From assembly GCA_934162655.1 (NCBI GenBank), contig CAKPJL010000033.1, positions 1 through 10,379 of the forward strand: 10,379 nucleotides of DNA, in the 5' to 3' direction. The translations under genes were made by a program, and so were the position numbers. The notes under the pieces are model-generated. The model ran no database searches. It was given only the letters and a program-made list of their open reading frames with translations, and had not been told where the DNA came from. The stretch comes from an uncultured Clostridia bacterium. Lineage in GTDB: Bacteria; Bacillota; Clostridia; TANB77; CAG-465. This document shows positions 1 to 6,229 of this stretch, piece by piece; the stretch's first letter is position 1; every line of letters begins with the position of its first letter.

Positions 1-88
1 ATATAATAATAGCTATACCATAATTATTTACAATTTGATAAATAAAATTAAGTAAATAACCAAAAATATTTGCAAAAAAAGCAAACAA
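1..88 (-). CDS. yidC: YidC/OxaA membrane protein insertase, 5' end only
   Basis: This is the beginning of a gene that runs off the left edge on the minus strand; only 29 codons are visible. It starts with TTG at 88-86, preceded five bases away by a clear GAGGTGA ribosome binding site (100-94). The N-terminus is hydrophobic and contains NFIYQIVNNYGIAIII, which resembles the first membrane segment of Firmicutes YidC/OxaA. YidC inserts and folds proteins in the cytoplasmic membrane, alone or with Sec. The identification is supported by context: the gene directly upstream is a yidD homologue, and yidD-yidC is a standard pair. The conserved hydrophilic groove and the remaining membrane helices lie outside the window, so full length and integrity cannot be judged. 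Confidence 0.8.
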   Translation of the reverse strand, partial: MFAFFANIFGYLLNFIYQIVNNYGIAIII

Positions 89-102
89 TAAAATCACCTC
101 AT

Positions 103-318
103 TTAATTAAGTGGATCATATCCACCTTTTGAAAAAGGATTACATCTTAAAATTCTTTTAATTCCTTTAAAAATACCTTTAATTGCTCCATATTTTTCTA
201 TAGCTTGTCTTGTGTATTCTGAACAAGTTGGATAGAATTTACACTCTACCCCATTTTTACGAAAATATATTGATATATTTTTTTGTTTCTTGTATAATTT
301 ATGTACATGAGGTGATAT
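103..318 (-). CDS. yidD: YidD-family membrane protein insertion efficiency factor, start codon unclear
   Basis: The conserved core of YidD is intact: CKFYPTCSEY, then EKYGAIKG, IKRILRCNPF and GGYDP close to the stop at 105-103. YidD is a small membrane-associated protein that aids YidC/Sec insertion. From the LYKKQKNIS segment, which aligns with the usual FYxKYIS, to the stop the length is normal (about 65-70 residues). The oddity is the 5' end: the frame is open back to a TAA at 339-337, but contains no ATG, GTG, TTG or CTG. The end given here is an ATA codon at 318-316 and is only a placeholder. An ATG exists at 308-306 in another frame and could connect only by a frameshift near the A7 run (285-279). 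No ribosome binding site is visible. The 5' end overlaps the promoter of the divergent gene. It could be a functional gene with a rare start, a fresh pseudogene or a sequence error. Confidence 0.65.
   Translation of the reverse strand: MSPHVHKLYKKQKNISIYFRKNGVECKFYPTCSEYTRQAIEKYGAIKGIFKGIKRILRCNPFSKGGYDPLN
270..298 (+). promoter_or_regulatory. sigma-A type promoter for the membrane protein gene
   Basis: TTGATA (270-275), a 17-bp T-rich spacer and TATAAT (293-298) are close to the vegetative consensus. The transcript would start near 305, just before the AGGTGA ribosome binding site (310-315) and the TTG start at 321. This supports 321 rather than the ATG at 210 as the gene start. The promoter lies inside the 5' part of the opposing yidD frame. 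Confidence 0.75.
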
Positions 319-320
319 TT

Positions 321-1334
321 TTGAAGAAAAATAATGTTATTAAAAAGCAAGAAAGATTAAAATTCATTGAAGCTATCATTTATGCAATACTTATTATTGT
401 AACAATTATTGCAAACACATATGGCAGTATATATATAAAACTTATACCATTATTATTTTTCTTAGGAATTATAGGAAAAGTTGTGTTTTCAAGACCGGCA
501 CTTACATCACTTTTTGGTGGTACTTTTTCAATTATAGTAATGCATATTAATGGAGCATATACAATTAAAGAAATATTGGTACTTGGTTTAACAAATACAC
601 TACTTATTTTAATTGGAGAAATATTTGGAATATGCCTTATCACTTGTTATAAAACAACTAATAATAAAAATATATCTACTTTAGATAAAGTAAAAAACTA
701 TATAATATCAGTATTATTTTTTGTTCTATGCATTTATATGACATTTTATATGAGTGGTAATATTTTTAGATTTAAAAATTCTGAATATAGACTTATGGAA
801 TATTTAAGAAGTAATTATGAAAATTTAACTTTTGAGGTAAATGGTTATAGATACATACCATATGTTAATAGAGGATATATATTTAAAGTAAAAAACATTC
901 AAAATGAAAATACATATAAATTTGTAGTATATGAAAAGGACACATTAGAAATATATGATGGATTTAAAACTAGCATTTTAAAGGTTAAAAATAATAATAT
1001 AAATAAGTTTATTGCTAATAATATTAGTATTGATAAGATAAAATTAGAAGCACAGTACACAAAGTATAATGAGGTATGTATAAATGCTATTGTTACAGTA
1101 GATAGTGATAATTTTTATGATGAAGCGTCTGACCTAATAATTAATTTTATTTCTAAATTAGTTTTATATAAGGATTTAGACGAAATTACTGATATAAACA
1201 TTATAGTAAAAAACGATAAATATATACTTAGTACGACTTCTTTTTCTCTAAAAGATTATATAGAGCAAATGTCACAATCAAAAGAGAAAGAATATATTAT
1301 AAATATGTTAAAAGTTGAATTCTTTGACTTTTAA
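321..1334 (+). CDS. Five-helix membrane protein with large C-terminal extracytoplasmic domain, unknown function
   Basis: I do not recognise this 337-residue protein. The start is TTG at 321, chosen because GAGGTGA lies five bases upstream and a strong promoter at 270-298 begins transcription after the alternative ATG at 210; an extension to 210 would also run through the yidD region. The N-terminal half has about five hydrophobic segments (roughly residues 16-34, 38-56, 60-76, 83-108 and 126-146). The last one is followed by about 190 polar residues, probably outside the cell, with alternating hydrophobic strands suggesting an alpha/beta fold and no cysteine pairs or catalytic motif that I can name. 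It is followed after 20 bases by a membrane-anchored metallopeptidase in the same transcript. A joint envelope role, for example sensor or chaperone and protease, is inference only. Confidence 0.8.
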   Translation: MKKNNVIKKQERLKFIEAIIYAILIIVTIIANTYGSIYIKLIPLLFFLGIIGKVVFSRPALTSLFGGTFSIIVMHINGAYTIKEILVLGLTNTLLILIGEIFGICLITCYKTTNNKNISTLDKVKNYIISVLFFVLCIYMTFYMSGNIFRFKNSEYRLMEYLRSNYENLTFEVNGYRYIPYVNRGYIFKVKNIQNENTYKFVVYEKDTLEIYDGFKTSILKVKNNNINKFIANNISIDKIKLEAQYTKYNEVCINAIVTVDSDNFYDEASDLIINFISKLVLYKDLDEITDINIIVKNDKYILSTTSFSLKDYIEQMSQSKEKEYIINMLKVEFFDF

Positions 1335-1354
1335 TAGGGATGGAGGAAAAATAC

Positions 1355-2218
1355 TTGGTAAACTATACAAAACAAGAGAGAAGACTTTCTTTAATTACAG
1401 ATATAGTTATATTTTTACTTCTTTCATTTTCAGCATTTTTATTGCTAAATATATTTAAAGAAATATTTTTGACATATTCGTTAGAGTCAGACAATTTGGT
1501 AGAGGTCTCTAGCACCCAAGACTTAATAGAGTTTGAAAACATAGAATATGTAAATAAAATTAAAAATGAATTTTTCATAAATGTAAAGTATGGTAACAGT
1601 CAAAAAGATGTTGCAAAAAGTGTTGGTGCTAATGTACAAACAAGTAGTCCAATAATCAATAATAATTTAAAATTAATATATAGTTCTTTAAGTAAATATA
1701 ACAAAGAAATGTTTGAAAATTTTCAAAAAGAAGGTTTAAAAATAAATATTATTATATTTGATAGCTTTAATAATGATAACTTAGCTCTTGCATCTAAAAA
1801 TAAATTAAACCAATTTACTATTTATTTAAGTAATGTGGTAAGATTAGATAGAGCTTTGCACCATGAAATGTGTCATGTATTAGAATATTATATGTCAAAT
1901 AAAAATGTTGAGTTTGATTATTGGGATTATTTAAATCCAGATGACTTTTCATATAATAATTCAACGGAAGGAATAAGTAGCAAATATATATATTATTTAA
2001 GTAATTATTCTCAAGATAATATGTCAGATACATATTTTGTAACAAAATATTCAAAAGTAAATGAGAAAGAAGACAGAGCAGAGATATTTGCAGAAATTAT
2101 GAGTTCTACTATGCCACTTCAATATATGGATGATAAGACACCTATATATTATAAGGCAAAATATCTATTTAAAACTATAAATAATAATATTTTGTATGCA
2201 AATTTAGAAAAAATATAG
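1355..2218 (+). CDS. Membrane-anchored HExxH zinc metallopeptidase
   Basis: This predicted protein of 287 residues has a single membrane segment near the N-terminus (about residues 15-35) and an outward-facing catalytic domain. The zinc site is visible as HEMCH at about residues 170-174, inside LHHEMCHVLEYY. A downstream EKEDRAEIFAE segment (about 238-247) supplies the likely third ligand, an acidic residue, giving a gluzincin-type arrangement. The intervening WDYLNPDDFSY and YFVTKYSKVNEKED segments resemble those of uncharacterised clostridial putative zinc-binding metallopeptidases, distantly like the anthrax lethal factor fold; that family assignment is from memory. TTG at 1355 is preferred because GGAGG (1342-1346) lies eight bases before it; an in-frame ATG at 1340 has a poor site and would add five residues. 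The gene is co-transcribed with the membrane protein upstream. The substrate is unknown. Confidence 0.8.
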   Translation: MVNYTKQERRLSLITDIVIFLLLSFSAFLLLNIFKEIFLTYSLESDNLVEVSSTQDLIEFENIEYVNKIKNEFFINVKYGNSQKDVAKSVGANVQTSSPIINNNLKLIYSSLSKYNKEMFENFQKEGLKINIIIFDSFNNDNLALASKNKLNQFTIYLSNVVRLDRALHHEMCHVLEYYMSNKNVEFDYWDYLNPDDFSYNNSTEGISSKYIYYLSNYSQDNMSDTYFVTKYSKVNEKEDRAEIFAEIMSSTMPLQYMDDKTPIYYKAKYLFKTINNNILYANLEKI

Positions 2219-2221
2219 AAG

Positions 2222-2250
2222 TTGATTTTCTATTACACTTATGATATAAT
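2222..2250 (+). promoter_or_regulatory. Extended -10 promoter for the coiled-coil gene and smpB
   Basis: TTGATT (2222-2227), a 17-bp spacer and TATAAT (2245-2250), with TG one base before the -10 (extended -10), make a near-consensus promoter. It lies just after the metallopeptidase stop and 27 bp before the next ATG. A short dyad, ATAGAA (2215-2220) and TTCTAT (2228-2233), brackets the -35. Confidence 0.75.
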
Positions 2251-2276
2251 ACTGTACGTAAAATGGGGGACTTTAT

Positions 2277-3821
2277 ATGAGTGATTCTATACATAAAAAA
2301 GTTAGAATATTATTTATTATTACATCCATGTTGCTTATGATTTTTGGGTGTGGTTTCTCATGCATAAATGCATATGATGATTCAAAAGAACAAGAAAAAA
2401 ATGAATTTTTTGAAAACCAAAAGTATATTGAAGAGTATATAACAAATATAAAAGAAAATATAGCAAAGATAGATGAAGTAATACTCCAGATGAAATCTCA
2501 AAAAGAATATGAAAAATATCCTGCCGTAAGATTAAATGTACAAACACCGTTTGTTGGAATATCGGCAATAGTTGAAAATAAGCTAATTGTTAAAGAAAAT
2601 GTATCAATATTTGATACATCAAAAAAATATTCTATAAGAACAATTGTAAGCAAAAGAAAATTTAAGATACCATCATTTACAATAGGTGATATTGTCATTC
2701 TTACAGAAGAAATAGATTTAGATAGTAGCACACTTACAGCAAAGGAACAAAATTTAGTATTAAATAGTTTAAAAACATATTTAAAAAGAACACAAGAAAC
2801 TTTAGAATTTGTAAATAATCAAAAAAATAATATTTTTAGAGAATACATTCCAAAAGATATTACATCTGGTGTGCAGAAATTGAAAGATAAAATAAGTAGT
2901 TTACAAAAAGAATTAGTAAGTACAGACAATTATATGTTATTTATATATTTTCAAGATGAAAGCAAGTTATCTTATATCGAGCTAAACGAAAAATATACTA
3001 ATATATATAATAAGTGTACAGATATTTTAGAAAAGCTAGATGATATCTTAATTTCAAGGCAAGAAGTTGAAAACATAGAAAATGAATTAAAAAATATTAC
3101 CCAAGAGTACGAAAAATATAGGGAAAAATTAGAATATATATATGATAATTATAAATTAAATGTATCATACCTTACTCATTTAAACAGTATAGATAAAGAA
3201 TTACAATCAAATATAGATTTTATTGATAAGTTTGTACTTTCGTCTACTAGCAAAGAAGAAATACAAAGTATTAAACTTGATCAAGAAATGGAAAACAATA
3301 TATATAATGAATTTGTTACATATCAAGTTAAAGAAAATTATGATGTAAAACGCAAAGATTTAATTGAGAAAATAAAAGATTTTAAGTTGAAAATAGAAAA
3401 AGAAATAGATCTTTTAAAATCTTCAAATAGTAGTGCAGATGGCAATAAAGAAAGGGTATATGAAGATGAAGAGTATTTAAATAAGGTTTTAAATATTCAA
3501 AGTGAATACACTAATATATTTAAGAATTGTATTAAAGTCTTTTATGAAGAAAACTATCAAAACATTATAAAAAATTGTTCAAATAAAATAGAGAAAATAA
3601 GTAAATATACTGATGCTATGGTGGCTAGATATATGAAAGATATATATTTTGATATACCACAAAAAATAGATGAGTCAAATAAATATTTGCCAAGCTTTAT
3701 ATTATACATGGACAAATGGGCAGGAGAAATACAAAATAGTATAGATACTCTAATTAAGCATAATATATCTATTAATGAAATATATGATGATCAGATAAAT
3801 AGTGGTAATATAAAGAGCTAA
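2277..3821 (+). CDS. Signal-anchored coiled-coil protein of unknown function
   Basis: The protein is 514 residues long and is not one I recognise. The ATG at 2277 has a GGGGGA ribosome binding site about eight bases upstream. A hydrophobic stretch at about residues 10-32 ending near CINA is either a cleavable signal, a membrane anchor or, less convincingly, a lipobox (IFGC). After a charged helix (about 35-75) comes a short beta-rich stretch (about 80-145, with many V/I alternations and FTIGDIVILTEEIDL), then about 330 residues rich in Glu, Lys, Asn and Ile with heptad-like spacing and repeated K/E-rich helices. The arrangement recalls spectrin-like or rod proteins such as EzrA only in general shape. 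It shares a strong promoter with smpB, 14 bases downstream, but a functional link to trans-translation is not implied by the sequence. An extracytoplasmic structural or scaffolding role is a guess. Confidence 0.75.
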   Translation: MSDSIHKKVRILFIITSMLLMIFGCGFSCINAYDDSKEQEKNEFFENQKYIEEYITNIKENIAKIDEVILQMKSQKEYEKYPAVRLNVQTPFVGISAIVENKLIVKENVSIFDTSKKYSIRTIVSKRKFKIPSFTIGDIVILTEEIDLDSSTLTAKEQNLVLNSLKTYLKRTQETLEFVNNQKNNIFREYIPKDITSGVQKLKDKISSLQKELVSTDNYMLFIYFQDESKLSYIELNEKYTNIYNKCTDILEKLDDILISRQEVENIENELKNITQEYEKYREKLEYIYDNYKLNVSYLTHLNSIDKELQSNIDFIDKFVLSSTSKEEIQSIKLDQEMENNIYNEFVTYQVKENYDVKRKDLIEKIKDFKLKIEKEIDLLKSSNSSADGNKERVYEDEEYLNKVLNIQSEYTNIFKNCIKVFYEENYQNIIKNCSNKIEKISKYTDAMVARYMKDIYFDIPQKIDESNKYLPSFILYMDKWAGEIQNSIDTLIKHNISINEIYDDQINSGNIKS

Positions 3822-3835
3822 AAGAGGGAATTTAT

Positions 3836-4294
3836 ATGGTAAAGAAGGAAAATGAAAAAAACTTATCTATTACAAATAGAGATATTAACTTTAAATATGA
3901 CATTATAGAAAGATATGAATGTGGAATAGAATTAAAAGGTACAGAAGTTAAATCAGTAAAAAAAGCTATGTGTAATTTAAAAGATAGTTTTGCACTAATA
4001 AAAAGTAATGAAGTTATATTAAAAAATATGCATATAAGCCCTTATGAAATGGGAAATATAAATAATGTTGATCCGACAAGAGATAGAAAATTACTTTTAA
4101 ATAAATCAGAAATATTAAAATTATCTTTTAAAGTAAAACAAGGAGGTTATACCTTAATACCATCCAAGGTGTACATATCAAGGAGATATGTTAAAGTTGA
4201 ATTATGTCTATGTAAGGGTAAAAAGCTTTATGATAAAAGAAATTCAATAAAGGAAAAAGAAGCAAAAAAACAGGTGAATTTGTTTAAAATATAA
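3836..4294 (+). CDS. smpB: SsrA (tmRNA)-binding protein SmpB
   Basis: SmpB binds the tRNA-like part of tmRNA and brings it to ribosomes stalled on messages without a stop codon. The 152-residue length is normal. Family signatures are all present: the OB-barrel segment CGIELKGTEVKSV (about residues 29-41), DSFALI, HISPY, NNVDPTRDRKLLL (about 76-88) and the start of the C-terminal tail, KGKKLYDKRNSIKEKEAKK, whose basic helix enters the mRNA channel. The ATG at 3836 follows GAGGGA at a suitable distance. The gene is 14 bases behind the coiled-coil gene and followed at once by a terminator, so it ends that transcript. The usual neighbours secG and rnr, and an ssrA gene, are not present in this window; nothing resembling tmRNA follows. 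Confidence 0.95.
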   Translation: MVKKENEKNLSITNRDINFKYDIIERYECGIELKGTEVKSVKKAMCNLKDSFALIKSNEVILKNMHISPYEMGNINNVDPTRDRKLLLNKSEILKLSFKVKQGGYTLIPSKVYISRRYVKVELCLCKGKKLYDKRNSIKEKEAKKQVNLFKI

Positions 4295-4300
4295 AGAAAG

Positions 4301-4326
4301 TAACGTCTTTAAGGCGTTATTTTTTT
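4301..4326 (+). terminator. Rho-independent terminator after smpB
   Basis: TAACGTC (4301-4307) pairs with GGCGTTA (4313-4319), including one T-G wobble, around a TTTAA loop, and is followed by seven T (4320-4326). It begins six bases after the smpB stop. Confidence 0.85.
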
Positions 4327-4397
4327 ATATAAGTATTTCCTAAATATTTCATATATATTACAAAATGTATAAAAATAAATATATTTTTTATAAATAC

Positions 4398-4426
4398 TTG
4401 ACATTTTTTTTTTTTTTGTGTACAAT
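4398..4426 (+). promoter_or_regulatory. Consensus promoter with T14 tract in the spacer
   Basis: A perfect -35 TTGACA (4398-4403) and a -10 TACAAT (4421-4426) are separated by exactly 17 bp, of which the first 14 are T (4404-4417) and the rest GTG. Transcription should start near 4433, giving a leader of about 30 bases before the ATG at 4464. The homopolymer sits where a change in its length would alter the -35/-10 spacing, the arrangement known from phase-variable promoters. Confidence 0.85.
4404..4417. repeat. 14-nt poly-T homopolymer
   Basis: This is an uninterrupted run of 14 T, clearly longer than the other homopolymers I noticed in the window (usually 7-8). It is located wholly between the -35 and -10 of the surface protein promoter. 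Runs of this length are prone to slipped-strand mispairing. Confidence 0.9.
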
Positions 4427-4430
4427 TTTG

Positions 4431-4447
4431 CTGTCGATAAAAGACAG
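4431..4447 (+). promoter_or_regulatory. Small hairpin in the surface protein leader
   Basis: CTGTC (4431-4435) and GACAG (4443-4447) can pair around a seven-base loop. The 3' arm abuts the GGAGGGAG ribosome binding site (4448-4455). It falls at the predicted transcript start, so it may be a 5'-end stabiliser, an operator-like dyad or chance. Confidence 0.35.
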
Positions 4448-4463
4448 GAGGGAGAAAATATAT

Positions 4464-6191
4464 ATGAAAAGAAAATTAAAAAAATTAAGTTTAGTTCTTG
4501 GCTTAATTTTAATGGCATCATTTACTATTGGAATAAGTAAAGTAAGTGCTGCTGAGACAAAAGCTATTAAGTTTGAAAGCAGATGTGTTATGGAAGCTAT
4601 AAAAAAAAGTGATATGTTTCCTAAAGTTACTGATGATATGGTAGACTTAGAAAATTTAACTTTAAATCTAACGCAAAAACAAATTGATAGTGTGAAAAGC
4701 TTTAGACTTGGTGCATCTAGTTCTTATGATGAAGAAAACTTATATTTAGACACTGAAAAAAATATTGTAGAAATTGAGGGAGTAGAATATAAAAAAATAT
4801 CATTAAAAGGAATTGAAAATTTTAAGAATATAGAAAGTATTAACATGTATAATGCAGCATACGGCAATTTATATGGACAAAAATATTTGGACCCAAAATT
4901 TCATATACAAATAGATTTAAGTGAATTGGAAAAAAATACTAATATAGCTTTTCTCAGTTTAGATCAGGATAATTTTGACTATTTAAATATTGAATCAATA
5001 GGAAAATTGCCAAATTTGTGCAATTTAAGTATAGAGTATGTTGGAAATGAAGTATTAAAAACGAAATCAATTGATATATCAAAAATATTTCCATTAACTA
5101 CTAAGAACGAACAAGTAAGAATAAATATAGATGGTTGTACATTTAGCGATGAAGAAAAGATGTGGAATTATATTGCTTCAAATCCAGATAAAAAATTTTG
5201 GCTAAGCATTATGTCAAGCAAGTTAACTCATATACCAAGTTTAAAAAATGTAGAAATTGCTTCATTATATGGGAATAATATAGAAAGTATAGGTGATGTA
5301 GCTAATATTGATACTTCCACTGGAATATATAATATAGTTGCAACCTTAGAAGATATAAGTAGATTTGTTTATGAAACTGATATAAATGGAAATAGAGGAA
5401 AAAGAGAAGATGGTAAAGATGGACTTAATGAAGTTTCTGTATGCTCTATCCCGCTTTGCTTTCAAAGATTAAATGAAGTTACAGATAACAAGTCATATGA
5501 TTTGCCAAAAATATTTGAGACAGCTTTAAAAATTGATAAGTATTCATATCAAGGTGGGGATGCTAAGAAATTTAGTGAACTAGCAATTGATAATGATAGT
5601 TATCCTTCATGGTGGAGTGATGGAACAAAATTAGAAGTTGTTGGTGCAACACTATCAGCTGATAATAAACAAGTAATATTTGCAGATGATGCAAAAGATG
5701 GAGATGTTGCAACAGTTGAAGTGTTAGGTGGTATAGCACATGGAACAAAACTAACACTAACATATAAAGCACCAGTTCAAGAAGAAAAACCAGCAGAAGA
5801 TAATAAGGAAAGTAATGCTGATGATAAGAAAGAAGAAACAATAATTGATAAAGTTTACAATTTCTTAGAAGGGGCAAATCAAACTTATAAAAAAGGTGAT
5901 AATACAGAAGTTAAGTTTAGAATAGATGGAAGTTTAGAATTATTTGACAAAGCATATGTTGATAGTATAAAACTTGATAAATCTTCATATACTTTGGAAG
6001 AAGGTAGTACAATAATAAAATTAAATAATGACTATGTAAATACTCTAAGTAATGGAAAACATGAATTAAGTGTTTCATATACTGATGGAAAGACAGCAAC
6101 TACATCATTTACAATTCTTGCACCAGATTTCAAACAAAATCCCGATACAGGTGTGACAAGCCTTTTAGCTATTCAAGCAGTAAAAATATAA
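4464..6191 (+). CDS. Secreted LRR-like cell surface protein with truncated sorting signal
   Basis: The 575-residue product starts at ATG 4464, behind a strong GGAGGGAG site and downstream of the promoter; an upstream in-frame ATG at 4365 precedes the promoter and is not used. Residues 1-29 are a signal peptide (KRKLKK, hydrophobic core, VSA|AE). Residues about 35-330 look like a degenerate internalin-type leucine-rich-repeat region (ISLKGIENFKNIESI, IGKLPNLCNLSIEY, LTHIPSLKNVEIASLYGNN). About 385-450 is probably an Ig-like domain, followed by a Glu/Lys/Asp linker. About 463-551 is a beta domain with LEGANQTYKKG and DGKTATTSFTI, typical of clostridial surface proteins. It ends NPDTGVTSLLAIQAVKI: NPDTG (559-563) resembles a sortase motif, but the membrane span and basic tail are missing. 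It is monocistronic, flanked by terminators. An adhesion or host-contact role is inferred. Confidence 0.8.
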   Translation: MKRKLKKLSLVLGLILMASFTIGISKVSAAETKAIKFESRCVMEAIKKSDMFPKVTDDMVDLENLTLNLTQKQIDSVKSFRLGASSSYDEENLYLDTEKNIVEIEGVEYKKISLKGIENFKNIESINMYNAAYGNLYGQKYLDPKFHIQIDLSELEKNTNIAFLSLDQDNFDYLNIESIGKLPNLCNLSIEYVGNEVLKTKSIDISKIFPLTTKNEQVRINIDGCTFSDEEKMWNYIASNPDKKFWLSIMSSKLTHIPSLKNVEIASLYGNNIESIGDVANIDTSTGIYNIVATLEDISRFVYETDINGNRGKREDGKDGLNEVSVCSIPLCFQRLNEVTDNKSYDLPKIFETALKIDKYSYQGGDAKKFSELAIDNDSYPSWWSDGTKLEVVGATLSADNKQVIFADDAKDGDVATVEVLGGIAHGTKLTLTYKAPVQEEKPAEDNKESNADDKKEETIIDKVYNFLEGANQTYKKGDNTEVKFRIDGSLELFDKAYVDSIKLDKSSYTLEEGSTIIKLNNDYVNTLSNGKHELSVSYTDGKTATTSFTILAPDFKQNPDTGVTSLLAIQAVKI

Positions 6192-6197
6192 AAATTT

Positions 6198-6229
6198 AGC
6201 TAGTAAGAAAAAATCTTACTAGCTTTTTT
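6198..6229. terminator. Terminator shared by two convergent genes
   Basis: GCTAGTAAGA (6199-6208) pairs perfectly with TCTTACTAGC (6214-6223) around five A, with a flanking A-T pair, followed by six T (6224-6229). On the minus strand the same stem is followed by TAAATTTTT, so it can end both transcripts. The last T bases are part of the stop codon of the CAP gene (6230-6228). Confidence 0.9.

Noticed and set aside
210..320. N-terminal extension of the membrane protein gene back to an ATG at 210
   Set aside because: It overlaps the conserved yidD core on the other strand, precedes the promoter at 270-298, and has no ribosome binding site; the TTG at 321 has both.
1363..2054. Minus-strand open frames opposite the metallopeptidase gene
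   Set aside because: The opposite frame carries HExxH and a membrane anchor; these frames have no homology I recognise and no initiation signals.
4364..4379. A 16-bp stretch (AATGTATAAAAATAAA) repeated at 7344-7359
   Set aside because: It is low-complexity AT sequence with no flanking similarity or duplicated context, so chance is enough to explain it.
4365..4463. N-terminal extension of the surface protein to an ATG at 4365
   Set aside because: It would translate through the promoter and poly-T tract and place a Phe-rich stretch before a good signal peptide; the ATG at 4464 has a strong GGAGGGAG site.
4295..4463. Possible ssrA (tmRNA) gene after smpB
   Set aside because: The gap is too short and shows no tRNA-like ends, only a terminator, a promoter and a leader.
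5572..6099. Minus-strand open frames inside the surface protein gene
   Set aside because: They are Leu/His/Tyr-rich shadow frames opposite a gene with a clear signal peptide and domains, and lack ribosome binding sites.
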